Made by a program: the position numbers and the translations under genes
Part shown: positions 26,286-35,037 of the stretch, piece after piece
Position numbering within the stretch: the stretch's first letter is position 1
Layout: each line of letters starts with the position of its first letter
The notes under the pieces: model-generated
Database searches by the model: none
Told to the model about the DNA's origin: nothing
What the model saw: only the letters and a program-made list of their open reading frames with translations
DNA from: Actinomadura violacea
GTDB taxonomy: Bacteria > Actinomycetota > Actinomycetes > Streptosporangiales > Streptosporangiaceae
NCBI RefSeq assembly: GCF_017573465.1
Contig: NZ_JAGEPF010000024.1
Coordinates: 124,001 to 188,000 of the forward strand
Direction: 5' to 3'
DNA: 64,000 nt

Positions 26286-26902
26286 GCCCACCGCGACAGC
26301 TCGTGCCGGTTCGACAGCTGGAGCTTGCGCAGCACGCTGCTGACGTGCGTCTCCACCGTCTTCACCGAGATGAACAGCTCCTTGGCGATCTCCTTGTAGG
26401 CGTAGCCGCGCGCGATCAGCCGCAGCACGTCCCGCTCCCGCTGGGTGATCTGGTCCAGCTCCGGGTCGACCGCCGGGACGTCCGTCGCCGCGAACGCGTC
26501 CAGCACGAACCCGGCGAGGCGCGGCGAGAACACCGCGTCGCCGTCCGCCACCCGCCCGATCGCGTCCGTCAGCTCCGGACCCGAGATCGTCTTGGTGACG
26601 TAGCCGCGCGCGCCGCCGCGGACCACACCGATCACGTCCTCCGCCGCGTCCGACACCGACAGCGCCAGGAACCGCGACGGCACCACCCCGTTCAGCCGCC
26701 GCAGCACCTCGATGCCGCCGCCGCCCGGCAGGTGCACGTCCAGCAGCACCACGTCCGGCGTCGTCGCGCGGATCACCGACACCGCCTCGTCGACGTCGCC
26801 GGCCTCCCCGACGATCTCGACGCCGCCGCCGAGCTCCGCCTTCACCCCGGTCCGGAACATCTGGTGGTCGTCGACCAGCACGACCCGCTTCAGCTCGCTC
26901 AC
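26264..26902 (-). CDS. NarL/LuxR-type response regulator
   Basis: 212 residues. The receiver domain begins LKRVVLVDDHQMFRTGV with acidic residues D11 and D12, the phosphorylation site D55 in VVLLDVHLPGGGG, and the conserved Lys in GYVTKTISG. The C-terminal LuxR HTH is QITQRERDVLRLIARGYAYKEIAKEL followed by FISVKTVETHVSSVLRKL (about 150-195). GTG 26902 has AAGGAG upstream. A second in-frame GTG exactly 57 bases upstream overlaps the kinase stop; a hairpin element lies between them. Partner of the upstream kinase. Confidence 0.93.
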   Translation of the reverse strand: MSELKRVVLVDDHQMFRTGVKAELGGGVEIVGEAGDVDEAVSVIRATTPDVVLLDVHLPGGGGIEVLRRLNGVVPSRFLALSVSDAAEDVIGVVRGGARGYVTKTISGPELTDAIGRVADGDAVFSPRLAGFVLDAFAATDVPAVDPELDQITQRERDVLRLIARGYAYKEIAKELFISVKTVETHVSSVLRKLQLSNRHELSRWAAARRLV

Positions 26903-26911
26903 GCCCTGCTC

Positions 26912-26959
26912 CTTCGAGGGGGGCCGACCCCCCACGCCCCCCGGTTCGCTCTCGCTCAC
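26912..26959 (-). repeat. Short GC-rich hairpin element, copy 2 (at the response regulator start)
   Basis: GGGGGG (26918-26923), CCGA loop, CCCCCC (26928-26933), then a second C6 run (26937-26942) and GGTTCGCTCTCGCTCAC. On the minus strand it begins GTGAGCGAGAGCGAA and ends shortly before AAGGAG. The same GTGAGCGAG sequence recurs at the downstream start, 57 bases away. Confidence 0.7.
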
Positions 26960-28218
26960 GCCTTCTCCATCTCCAGCCGGACCTCGGTGCCTTCCCCTGG
27001 GGCGGTGCGAACGGTGGCCTTGCCGCCGTTGCGCTCCATACGTCCGATGATGGACCCCCGTACGCCCATCCGGTCCTCCGGGACCTGATCCAGGTCGAAC
27101 CCCTTCCCCCGATCCCGGACGAAGATGGCCACCTTCTTCCCCTCGACCTCCGCGTACACCGACACCGACGGCGACTCCGCGTACTTCGCCGCGTTCACCA
27201 TCGCCTCCCGCGCCGCCTGCAGCGCCGAGCCGAGCCGGTCGTCCAGCTCGGTGTCGCCCACGCACACCACCTCGATCGGCACGCCGTGGTCGTCCTCGAC
27301 CTCGCCCGCCGACGCCTTGATCGCCGCGGCGAACGTCTGGTCCGGGTCCGAGCGCGGCTGGTAGAGCCACGACCGCAGCGTCCGCTCCTGCGACCGGGCG
27401 AGCCGCTGCACCTCCCGCGCGTCCTGGGCGTTGCGCTGGATCAGCGTCAGCGTGTGCAGCACCGAGTCGTGGATGTGCGCCGCGAGCTCCGCCCGCTCCT
27501 GCGAGCGGACGCGCTCGGCCCGCTCGGTGTCGAGATCCTGCCAGAGCCGCACCACCCACGGCGTCACGATCAGCGTCACCCCGGTCAGGATGATCAGCAT
27601 CGCGATGATCACCGACCGGGCCTGCCCGACGTCCACCCGCTGCGCGACGAACCCGCCGATGCCGCCGACGACCAGCAGCAGCCCGAGCAGGCTGCGCAGC
27701 CACCGCTGCCGCAGCGGCAGCACCCACCGCTGCCGCTGGTCCCGGTCGGCCTGCTGCCACAGGATCGCGACGCCGACGCCGCCGAGCACGAACGGCCAGA
27801 CCGCCCACTGCATCAGCCCGCCCGCCTTGCCCGCCGCCCCCCAGGGCAGCGCCGCGAGGCCGACCGTGACGACGCCGTAGACGGCGAGCTGCCCCCAGTC
27901 GCGGCCCCGCCGCCCCGCCGTCCCCTCACGCGCGGGCACCAGGATCCAGAACGCGCCGTACGCGGCGATCCCGAGCCCGCTCGCGATCGTCAGCAGCACG
28001 AACGCCGCCCGGACGATCATCACGTCCACGCCCAGGTGCCCGGCGAGGCCGCGCGCCACGCCCGCGACGAGCCGCCCGTCCGGCACCCGTTCGAGCCGCG
28101 CCCCCTCGGGCGCGGCCGGCGGCGCGGCCGTCACCCCGCCCGCCGCCCCCGCGTCCTGCGGGCCTTCGCCACGTACTCCCACGTCACCGATCGTCACACG
28201 CCCGCGCTCCCGCCGCAT
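26956..28218 (-). CDS. PspC-domain sensor histidine kinase
   Basis: About 420 residues. A PspC domain follows a low-complexity N-terminus (RLERVPDGRLVAGVARGLAGHLGVD, about 42-100), then about five more membrane helices to residue 215. The dimerisation and phosphoacceptor segment is ERAELAAHIHDSVLHTLTLIQ with the HD of HisKA_3 kinases near 249-250. A HATPase_c domain follows (AREAMVNAAKYAESPSVSV, N box; VRDRGKGFDLDQV, G box). The stop overlaps an alternative start of the response regulator. Start uncertain; ATG 28218 lacks a clear ribosome site. Likely senses envelope stress. Confidence 0.9.
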   Translation of the reverse strand: MRRERGRVTIGDVGVRGEGPQDAGAAGGVTAAPPAAPEGARLERVPDGRLVAGVARGLAGHLGVDVMIVRAAFVLLTIASGLGIAAYGAFWILVPAREGTAGRRGRDWGQLAVYGVVTVGLAALPWGAAGKAGGLMQWAVWPFVLGGVGVAILWQQADRDQRQRWVLPLRQRWLRSLLGLLLVVGGIGGFVAQRVDVGQARSVIIAMLIILTGVTLIVTPWVVRLWQDLDTERAERVRSQERAELAAHIHDSVLHTLTLIQRNAQDAREVQRLARSQERTLRSWLYQPRSDPDQTFAAAIKASAGEVEDDHGVPIEVVCVGDTELDDRLGSALQAAREAMVNAAKYAESPSVSVYAEVEGKKVAIFVRDRGKGFDLDQVPEDRMGVRGSIIGRMERNGGKATVRTAPGEGTEVRLEMEKA

Positions 28219-28298
28219 CAGGGCCGCACCCCGAATTCCCTCAGGGTCGCCCCGCCGGGCCGCCGAACTCCGGCGCGCGGAGGCGTGTCTCACCGGGC

Positions 28299-28979
28299 AT
28301 GGGGATCGACTGGGAAGGCGCCATCAACGTCCGCGACCTCGGCGGCCTGCGGACGCGGGACGGACGGGTCACGCGGACGGGGGCGGTCGTGCGGTCGGGG
28401 ATGCTCGATCGGCTCACGCCGCGCGGCTGGGACGGGCTGGTCGGGTTCGGGGTCCGGACGGTCGTCGACCTGCGCGAGGAAGCGGAGCGGAGCGTCGTGC
28501 CGCCGCACCCGGTGACCTTCGTCAACGTCCCGCTGGACGACAACGCGGACACCGCGCTGTGGGATCACATCAGGGCGAACGATCTGGACGGGACGCCGCT
28601 CTACTATCCGGTCTTCCTGGAGCGGAAGGCCGAGCGTTGCGCGGCGGCGATCAGGGCGGTGGCGCAGGCCGAGCCGGGTGGAGTCCTCGTCCACTGCGCG
28701 GGCGGGCGCGATCGGACGGGTCTCGTCAGCATGCTGCTGCTCCTGCTCGCGGACGTCCTGCCCGAGGAGATCATCGCCGATTACGAGCTGAGCAACCGGA
28801 ACGCCGCGAGGACGAATCCGCGCTATTGCACGTTGAGGGTCTTGGAACGGCATGGCACGACGGAGCGGGACGCGTTGATGGCCGTTCTCGCCGGGCTGGA
28901 CGCCGTCGACTATCTGCGTTCGGCCGGTTCGACGGCCGGCGAGATCGAGGCCGTCCGGGCGCGCCTGCTCGGCGGATAA
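28299..28979 (+). CDS. Tyrosine-protein phosphatase (Y_phosphatase3 / PtpB-like)
   Basis: 226 residues. It opens with NVRDLGGLRTRDGRVTRTGAVVRSG, the N-terminal signature of this family. The catalytic loop is VHCAGGRDRTG near 132-142, the CX5R motif with nucleophile Cys ~133 and its Arg. A C-terminal helical segment follows. No signal peptide; M. tuberculosis PtpB is the best-known relative and also lacks one. It is divergent from the PspC kinase (about 80 bp apart) and sits before another PspC protein, so it may belong to the same stress module. Confidence 0.9.
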   Translation: MGIDWEGAINVRDLGGLRTRDGRVTRTGAVVRSGMLDRLTPRGWDGLVGFGVRTVVDLREEAERSVVPPHPVTFVNVPLDDNADTALWDHIRANDLDGTPLYYPVFLERKAERCAAAIRAVAQAEPGGVLVHCAGGRDRTGLVSMLLLLLADVLPEEIIADYELSNRNAARTNPRYCTLRVLERHGTTERDALMAVLAGLDAVDYLRSAGSTAGEIEAVRARLLGG

Positions 28980-29072
28980 CGCCCCGGGCCGGCCGCGCGG
29001 CGGGGCCATATCCGGGACGGGTCAGGGTCGTCCCTGATACCGCGGAGGCCGCCGGGCGGTCACGATGGTGGC

Positions 29073-30317
29073 ATGGCTGAGGAGCGGAACGCCGGCAGGT
29101 ACCGGCGGCTGGCGCGGAATCCGGAGCGGCGGGTGCTGGCCGGAGTGTGCACGGGGCTCGGGCGGTACACGGGGATCGACCCCGTCGTCTTCCGCGTCGG
29201 GTTCGCGCTGCTCGTGCTCGCGCACGGGCAGGGCGTCTTCCTCTACATCGTCGCGGCGCTGCTGATGCCGGCGAGCCCGGACGAGTCGTCGGCGGCGGAG
29301 CGGCTGTTCCGGCGCTGGTTCGACGCGCCCGCGGTGCTGACGGCGCTCGGCGCGCTGCTGTGCGTCGGCGTCGCGCTCAGCCTGTTCGGCGGGGTGTCCA
29401 CGGACGCGATCGCGGTGCTGGTGGTGTTCGGCCTGGTCATGCTGGTCGCGCATGCGCGGGGCGTCGACCTCGTCGGCGCGGCCAGGTCGATGCCGGAGCG
29501 GTTCGCCGGGCACCCGCCGGGCCCGTCCGGCGAATGGGCCGGGACCGGGCCCGTCTCGCTGGAGAAGGAGGCGCCGAAGTTCGCGGGCGGCGGCCTCCCC
29601 GAGGGAATGATCGACCTCGCGACGTACGGGCGGGCCCGCGCCGCCGCGCCGCCGGTGGAGCCGCGGGACGACGCGCCCCCGCCGCAGCGGCGGCACGAGA
29701 GCGGCAAGTCGCCCGCGGCGACGATCACGCTGCTGGCGGCGATGGCCGCGGGAGCCGCGCTGATCCCGGTGGCGCGCGGTTACCCGGGGCCGGAGGCGGC
29801 GCTGATCGTGATGGCGCCCGCGCTCGCGGTCGTCGGGCTCGGACTGATCGTCGGCGGCTGGTTCCGGACGCGCGGCCTCGCCGCCGCGGGAACGCTGCTC
29901 GCCCTGTCGCTGCTGGCCACCTCGGTCGCGGCGGACCTTCCGGAGAACGTCAAGTACGGCGACATGGAGTGGCGGCCTGTGAACGCGACCAGCTTGCATC
30001 AGGAGTACCGGATCGGCCTCGGGCAGGGCACCCTCGACCTGACCGCCCTGCCGCTGGCGACGGGCGGGCGCGTCTCGGTCGAGGCGAGGCTCGGGGTCGG
30101 CGGGATGGAGGTCAAGGTGCCGCAGGGCGTGCGGGTCCGGGTGGACGCCCGGATCGCGCTCGGGGACCTGCGCATCGAGCACCGCACGACGAGCGGCCCC
30201 AACGCGAAGGTGGTGCGGGTGCTGGAGCCCGAGGGAGCGGCGGCGGCGAAGAACCCGCCCGAGATCGACCTGCGCATCCGCGGCAAGGTCGGGGACGTGG
30301 ACGTGCACCGTGTCTGA
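29073..30317 (+). CDS. PspC and LiaF-like membrane protein
   Basis: 414 residues. The N-terminal PspC domain is RRLARNPERRVLAGVCTGLGRYTGID and the following helix (about 10-68). Three or four more hydrophobic segments lie at about 85-100, 105-125, 214-232, 240-262 and 268-286. The C-terminal 120 residues form a beta-rich LiaF-type domain (ALGDLRIEH, KVGDVDVHR). LiaF proteins modulate LiaRS-like kinases, and a PspC kinase with LuxR regulator is 0.8 kb away on the other strand, so a modulator role is plausible. Confidence 0.85.
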   Translation: MAEERNAGRYRRLARNPERRVLAGVCTGLGRYTGIDPVVFRVGFALLVLAHGQGVFLYIVAALLMPASPDESSAAERLFRRWFDAPAVLTALGALLCVGVALSLFGGVSTDAIAVLVVFGLVMLVAHARGVDLVGAARSMPERFAGHPPGPSGEWAGTGPVSLEKEAPKFAGGGLPEGMIDLATYGRARAAAPPVEPRDDAPPPQRRHESGKSPAATITLLAAMAAGAALIPVARGYPGPEAALIVMAPALAVVGLGLIVGGWFRTRGLAAAGTLLALSLLATSVAADLPENVKYGDMEWRPVNATSLHQEYRIGLGQGTLDLTALPLATGGRVSVEARLGVGGMEVKVPQGVRVRVDARIALGDLRIEHRTTSGPNAKVVRVLEPEGAAAAKNPPEIDLRIRGKVGDVDVHRV

Positions 30318-30516
30318 GCGCCGTCGCAGGTTCGATCCGGCGGGGCCGGTCACCGGGATCTTCTTCCTCGCGCTGGCGGGGGTGTTCCTCGCGGACGGTC
30401 TGTCGCGCGGGCGGCTGCTGGAGGCGGCGGTGATGGTGCCGGTGGTGCTGATCGGCCTCGGGGTCGTCGGGACCGTCCGGGTGCTGACCCGGTCGCGCCG
30501 CCGCACCCTGAGGTGA
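30310..30516 (+). CDS. Small two-helix membrane protein coupled to the PspC/LiaF-like gene
   Basis: 68 residues from a GTG that overlaps the end of the upstream gene by eight bases. A basic N-terminus (MSERRRRFDPAG) is followed by hydrophobic helices at about 12-30 and 34-55, and a basic C-terminus (RSRRRTLR). No domain recognised. The overlap implies co-translation with the PspC/LiaF-like protein, so it may be part of that membrane complex. Confidence 0.75.
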   Translation: MSERRRRFDPAGPVTGIFFLALAGVFLADGLSRGRLLEAAVMVPVVLIGLGVVGTVRVLTRSRRRTLR

Positions 30517-30559
30517 CCGGCATCACCCTCCTTGTCGGGAATGTCCGGTCAGTCGGGTG

Positions 30560-30661
30560 ATGTTCGAAGAGTTCGTGAAGTTCTCCGGGAAGAGCGTCCT
30601 GCTCGTGGCACGGCTGCACGTGGACCTGTGCCGCCTCGCCAGCGTGCTGTGTAGCCGCTGA
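30560..30661 (+). CDS. Putative cysteine-containing leader peptide upstream of a DAACS transporter
   Basis: A 33-codon reading frame from ATG 30560 (or 28 from GTG 30575, or 18 from GTG 30605) ends with RLHVDLCRLASVLCSR. This closely matches the short actinobacterial leader peptides annotated upstream of sulfur and cysteine genes, with the R-H-V-D-L-C-R core. It stops 68 bases before the transporter ATG, with a small hairpin between. The leader is recognised from memory of that family; which start is used is unknown. Attenuation by cysteine supply is inferred. Confidence 0.7.
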   Translation: MFEEFVKFSGKSVLLVARLHVDLCRLASVLCSR

Positions 30662-30695
30662 AGCCTCTCCGCGCCCACCGCTCGTCCCCTTCGCA

Positions 30696-30712
30696 CAGCC
30701 GGATCCCGGCTG
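30696..30712 (+). promoter_or_regulatory. Small hairpin between the leader peptide and the transporter
   Basis: CAGCCGG (30696-30702), ATC loop, CCGGCTG (30706-30712), a perfect 7-bp stem ending just before CTGGAG, the likely ribosome site of the transporter. Position suits translational attenuation. Confidence 0.45.
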
Positions 30713-30729
30713 CCCTGGAGAACCCCTCG

Positions 30730-32079
30730 ATGAACCCGCGTGTCTGGAAATGGCAGTTCTGGCAGCAGATCGTGCTGTCGCTGGTGCTCGGCGTCGCCGC
30801 CGGCGCCCTGATCAACAACTTCGGCGGCGGCGAGAAGACCGCCGCCGACTGGCTCGACCCGTTCGGCGACGTCTACGTCAGCCTGCTGAAGGTCGTCGTG
30901 GTGCCGCTGGTGTTCGCCGCGATCGTGGTGAGCGTCGGGCGGCTGCGGGGCGTCGGCAGCGTCGCGCGGCTGACCGGCAAGACCCTCGGCTGGTTCGTGG
31001 TCACCTCGGCGATCGCCACCGCGATCGGGCTGACCGTCGCGCTGCTGATCAAGCCCGGGCAGGGGCTCGGGAAGCTCGCCAGCGAGTCCGCGACGACCGA
31101 CCCCGTCACCTGGACGCAGGTGCTGCACAACCTGTTCCCGTCCAACATCGTCAAGGCGATGGCGGACGGCAACGTGCTCGGCGTCGTGACGTTCGCGGTG
31201 CTGTTCGGCGCGGCGCTGGTCGCGATCGGCGACCGCGGCGCGCGGCTGACGAGCCTCATCGACGACCTGTACGTCGTCATGCAGAAGGTCGTGTGGTGGG
31301 TCGTGCGGCTCACCCCGATCGGGTCGTTCTTCCTGATCGGCTCGGTCGTGGCGACCTACGGGCCGAGCTCGCTCGCGCCGCTGGCCAAGTTCACCGGCGC
31401 CATCTACCTGGCCGTCGCGATCATGCTGCTGGTCGGGTACCCGGTGCTGCTGCGCGTGTTCGGGCGGGTGAACCCGCTGAAGTTCCTGCGCAACTCCTGG
31501 CCGGCGATCCAGTTCGGCTTCGTGTCGTCGTCGTCGCTGGCGACGCTGCCGATCGCGCAGCGGGTGTCGATCGAGCGCAACGGCGTCCAGCGCGAGTACG
31601 CCAACTTCGCGCAGCCGCTCGGCGCGACGATCAAGTTCGACGGCTGCGGCGCGATCTACCCGGCGGTCGCGGCGGTGTTCGTCGCCCAGTACACCGGCGT
31701 GCACCTCGGCATCGCCGACTACGCGCTGATCGCGCTGGCCGCGGTGATCGGGCAGCTCGGCACGGGTGGCACGCCCGGCCCGGCGCTGGTCGCGCTGACG
31801 CTGACCCTCACCACGGTGGGGCTGCCGCTGCAGGCCGTCGGCTACCTGATCGCGATCGACAAGGTCATCGACATGGCTCGGACGGCGCTGAACGTCACCG
31901 GCCAGCTGACCGTCCCGGTGCTGGTCGCTCGGTCCGAGGGGCTGCTGGACGAGGCGGTCTTCAACGGGCCGCCGAAGGAGCTGACCTCCGGCCCGGACGA
32001 GCCGGCGGAGCAGGGCACGCCGGACGCCTCCGGCGAGGCCCCGGCCCGCGAGCGCGCCGCCGAGCCCGTGCCGGCCTGA
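30730..32079 (+). CDS. Dicarboxylate/amino acid:cation symporter (DAACS)
   Basis: 449 residues with about eight helices plus re-entrant loops. Signatures: the serine-rich motif FVSSSSLATLP (about 262-272), FAQPLGATIKFDGCGAIYPAVAAVF, and GTGGTPGPALVALTLTLTT near 345. Family members import glutamate, C4-dicarboxylates, serine or L-cystine (TcyP). The upstream leader peptide suggests the cystine or sulfur-linked branch, which is inference only. The C-terminal tail of about 50 residues is acidic and disordered. A strong terminator follows. Confidence 0.92.
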   Translation: MNPRVWKWQFWQQIVLSLVLGVAAGALINNFGGGEKTAADWLDPFGDVYVSLLKVVVVPLVFAAIVVSVGRLRGVGSVARLTGKTLGWFVVTSAIATAIGLTVALLIKPGQGLGKLASESATTDPVTWTQVLHNLFPSNIVKAMADGNVLGVVTFAVLFGAALVAIGDRGARLTSLIDDLYVVMQKVVWWVVRLTPIGSFFLIGSVVATYGPSSLAPLAKFTGAIYLAVAIMLLVGYPVLLRVFGRVNPLKFLRNSWPAIQFGFVSSSSLATLPIAQRVSIERNGVQREYANFAQPLGATIKFDGCGAIYPAVAAVFVAQYTGVHLGIADYALIALAAVIGQLGTGGTPGPALVALTLTLTTVGLPLQAVGYLIAIDKVIDMARTALNVTGQLTVPVLVARSEGLLDEAVFNGPPKELTSGPDEPAEQGTPDASGEAPARERAAEPVPA

Positions 32080-32092
32080 TCCGATTCGCGCC

Positions 32093-32128
32093 CAGGACGC
32101 CCGTGCCGGGTCCGGCACGGGCGTCCTG
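32093..32128 (+). terminator. Perfect 15-bp hairpin after the DAACS transporter
   Basis: CAGGACGCCCGTGCC (32093-32107), GGGTCC loop, then its exact complement (32114-32128), 14 bp after the stop codon. No U run follows. Confidence 0.85.
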
Positions 32129-32222
32129 CGTGTGACGGGTGCCGCACCGCCAGGGCATCCCCGTCCGGCGGGAACGCGAAGTAGTGTGATCCCAACGGCA
32201 GGTGATCGCGGATCGAGGTGTG

Positions 32223-32924
32223 ATGGCAGGGCAGCCGGGCGCTCCGGACGCCGGCGGCACGGACGTGCTGCCGGGCTCGCGGTCCGCCCTGGACCCGGGC
32301 CGGGCGATCAAGCCGGGCCGGCACGGCCTGTCCCCGGAGACCGTCGCGGGCATCCAGCGCGAGCGGCTCATCGACGCGTTCGTGCAGGTGGTGTCCGAGC
32401 GCGGGTTCGCGCACACGACGATCGGCCGGGTGACCGAGGGCGCCGGCGTCACCAAGAAGACGTTCTACACGCACTTCACCGACCTGGACGACTGCTTCCT
32501 CGCCGCCTACCAGCGCGGCATGGACATCCTGCTGCGGCGGATGACGGAGGCGTACGAGGCGGCGCCGTCGTGGCCGGACGGGATCCAGGCGGCGCTGCGG
32601 CGCATGCTGGCGATCCTCGCCGCGGAGCCGCGGTTCGCGCGGGCGTCCCTGGTGGAGGTGAACGCGGCGGGCCCGCAGGTGCGGCAGGCGCGGATCGACA
32701 ACCTCGCCCGGTTCCGCGCGTTCTTCGCCGACCCGTCGCTGCCGCAGGTGCCGGTCGCGGTGATCGACGCGATCGTCGGCGGCATCTACAGCGCGATCCA
32801 CGTGCAGGTCGAGACGGGCGAGGCGGGAGAGCTGCCGGCACTGCTGCCGGCCCTCACCTACTTCGCGCTGCTGCCCCTGGTCGGCCGCGAGGCGGCCTCC
32901 CCTTACCTGACCGGCGAATACTGA
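32223..32924 (+). CDS. TetR family transcriptional regulator with an N-terminal extension
   Basis: About 233 residues from ATG 32223. A roughly 48-residue Gly/Pro-rich, disordered-looking N-terminus precedes the HTH: RERLIDAFVQVVSERGFAHTTIGRVTEGAGVTKKTFYTHFTDLDDCF (about 46-92). The recognition helix is VTKKTFYTHF. The C-terminal domain resembles members that follow IQAALRRMLAILAAEPRFARASLVEV. No obvious divergent target; the neighbours are the transporter and the secreted propeller protein. A GTG at 32202 is an alternative start. Confidence 0.85.
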   Translation: MAGQPGAPDAGGTDVLPGSRSALDPGRAIKPGRHGLSPETVAGIQRERLIDAFVQVVSERGFAHTTIGRVTEGAGVTKKTFYTHFTDLDDCFLAAYQRGMDILLRRMTEAYEAAPSWPDGIQAALRRMLAILAAEPRFARASLVEVNAAGPQVRQARIDNLARFRAFFADPSLPQVPVAVIDAIVGGIYSAIHVQVETGEAGELPALLPALTYFALLPLVGREAASPYLTGEY

Positions 32925-33115
32925 CACGGTCTCTTTCCGTGCAGGTCGGGACACCCGTCCCGCGTTCCCGGTTGTCCCGATGGCCGGATGAGGACGAAGA
33001 TCGTCCATCCCGTTGACCTGAAAAACCCGCGGGTTTCTAGTGGCAGTGGATCTTGTCGGTCCGCGAGCACTTCTTCGCCGCGTCGGGGGATTTCTTGTCA
33101 AAGGGAGGCGATGGC

Positions 33116-35011
33116 ATGCGCCATCGGCACAGCAGGACCGGGTCGCTGGCGGTGGCCGCGGTCCTCGGCATGGGCGCCCTCACCGCGCTGACGGCGTCCC
33201 CGGCCTCGGCCGACACCAGTGGCGTCACCGAGAGCGCGCTGCCCGTCGCGGACGTCACACCCGTCGGCATCACCGCCGGCGCCGACGGCGGCGCCTGGTT
33301 CGCCGCGAACGCCGGCGGCATCGGGCACGTGGACGCGAACGGCAAGATCACCGAGTACGCCGTCCCGCAGAACTCGCAGCAGCTGGACGGCATCCCCGAC
33401 GGGATAGCCACCGGCTCGGACGGCTCGGTCTGGTTCACCGACCTGTCCACCACCGTGCCGCGCGTCGGCCGCGTCGACACCGCCACCGGGAAGTTCACGC
33501 TCTACGAGCTCCCCACCACCGGCACCGTGAACTTCGCGAACGCGCAGGTCTCCGGCATCACCGCCGGGCAGAACGGCACGATGTGGTTCACCGGCGGCTA
33601 CTCCGGCGCCATCGGCAGGATCGACGCGTCCGGGAACGTCACCGCCTACGCCACCGGCCTCTCCCCCTCGACGATCACCCTCGGCCCCGACCAGGCCGTC
33701 TGGTTCACCGACAGGAACGGGAGCATCGGCCGGCTCGACCCGGCGACCGGCGCCGTCGACACCTACCTCGCCCCGTCCGCCCCCGGCGGATCGCCGTCCT
33801 TCGGCGACATCACCACCGGCCCCGACGGCAAGCTCTGGTTCACCGAGCCCGGCGTGAGCAAGGTCGGCAACATCGACCCCGCCACCAAGGCGGTCACCGA
33901 GTACGGCGTCCCCACCACCGACTCCCGCCCCTTCGGCATCGCCAAGGGCAAGGACGGCAAGCTCTGGGTCACCGAGTCCGCGACCAGCAACGTCGCCAGC
34001 GTCGACCCGGTGAGCGGCGGCGTCCAGGAGTACGGGCTGCCGAAGACGCTGTCCGCGCCCGCCGTCATCACCGCCGCGCCCGGCGGCGACCTGTGGCTCA
34101 CCGAGCCCGGCCGCGGCCTCATCGGCCGGTTCGACCCGTCCGCGCCGCCGTCCGCGCCCCCGAACCCGGCCGTCCCCGCGTTCACCCCCGGCGTCTACCC
34201 CAACGGCGCCGCCTCGTTCCAGAACCGCTGCCCGGCCGGGCAGATCTGCCAGACGCAGGTCACCACCGGCGGCACCGTCACGATCGGCTCGTTCAAGCAG
34301 ACGCTCCCGGCCGGCGCGATCCGCATCAGCGGCTACCTCGGCGCCGCCGACGAGACCGGCGACCCGCTGCTCGTCCCGCCGGTCAACGGGAAGCAGCTGG
34401 AGTCCGCGCCGGTGGACGTGCCCGGCGGGCTCATCGGCCAGCTGCCGCTGGTCGGCCCGATCCTCGGCAAGTCGCCCGCCGCGATGTGGGAGGTCAACAA
34501 GCTCTCGGTCACCCAGACCCTCAACGGGCCGGTGCACGTGACGCTGTCCGGCGGCGGGTTCGGCGCCAAGGCGTCGCTGAACATCCACCTCAACAACCAG
34601 CTGCTCGGCTCGTCGTGCGTGATCGGGCCGCTGGACGCCGGCCTGTCCCCCACGTTCACCGCCGGGTCCCCGACCTACGACGACGCGGTCTCCTGGATCG
34701 TCGGGAAGGTCTCGATCAGCGCGCCCGTCGCGGTGCCCGCCGCGAAGGGCTGCGGCCCGTTCGGCATCCTCGACGGCGTCATCAACCAGATGATGGCGCT
34801 GCCCTCGCCCGCGTCGAAGAACTCGATGGCGCTCACCGGCGTGCTGAGCCTCGCCGGTGGCATCAACCCGAGCAACGTCCCCGAGGGGCTCGCCCCGTCC
34901 GCCGCCGCCAAGGCGAAGGCGTCCAAGCTGCTCAAGCGGACCGCGAAGAAGCCCGCGCGGGTCGCCAAGGCCCCGAAGAAGGTCACGCTCCGGCTCAAGG
35001 CCCGGCGCTGA
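33116..35011 (+). CDS. Secreted virginiamycin-B-lyase-like beta-propeller protein
   Basis: 631 residues. The signal peptide ends with SPASA near residue 33; GGGAGG precedes the ATG. The first half is a propeller of repeats: GADGGAWFAAN, GSDGSVWFTDL, GQNGTMWFTGG, GPDQAVWFTDR, GPDGKLWFTEP, GKDGKLWVTES, APGGDLWLTEP, the Vgb-type blade. This is followed by a second domain of about 280 residues with cysteine pairs (NRCPAGQICQ, SSCVIG, KGCGPFG) and a basic Lys/Arg/Ala tail. Vgb catalytic residues cannot be confirmed; the tail may bind the cell wall or DNA. Confidence 0.84.
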   Translation: MRHRHSRTGSLAVAAVLGMGALTALTASPASADTSGVTESALPVADVTPVGITAGADGGAWFAANAGGIGHVDANGKITEYAVPQNSQQLDGIPDGIATGSDGSVWFTDLSTTVPRVGRVDTATGKFTLYELPTTGTVNFANAQVSGITAGQNGTMWFTGGYSGAIGRIDASGNVTAYATGLSPSTITLGPDQAVWFTDRNGSIGRLDPATGAVDTYLAPSAPGGSPSFGDITTGPDGKLWFTEPGVSKVGNIDPATKAVTEYGVPTTDSRPFGIAKGKDGKLWVTESATSNVASVDPVSGGVQEYGLPKTLSAPAVITAAPGGDLWLTEPGRGLIGRFDPSAPPSAPPNPAVPAFTPGVYPNGAASFQNRCPAGQICQTQVTTGGTVTIGSFKQTLPAGAIRISGYLGAADETGDPLLVPPVNGKQLESAPVDVPGGLIGQLPLVGPILGKSPAAMWEVNKLSVTQTLNGPVHVTLSGGGFGAKASLNIHLNNQLLGSSCVIGPLDAGLSPTFTAGSPTYDDAVSWIVGKVSISAPVAVPAAKGCGPFGILDGVINQMMALPSPASKNSMALTGVLSLAGGINPSNVPEGLAPSAAAKAKASKLLKRTAKKPARVAKAPKKVTLRLKARR

Positions 35012-35037
35012 GCCGGCGAATCCCCGAAGGAGCGCAC

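Noticed and set aside
30321..30345. tRNA T-arm-like GGTTCGATCC
   Set aside because: It lies inside the small membrane protein gene and no acceptor or anticodon arms can be formed around it.
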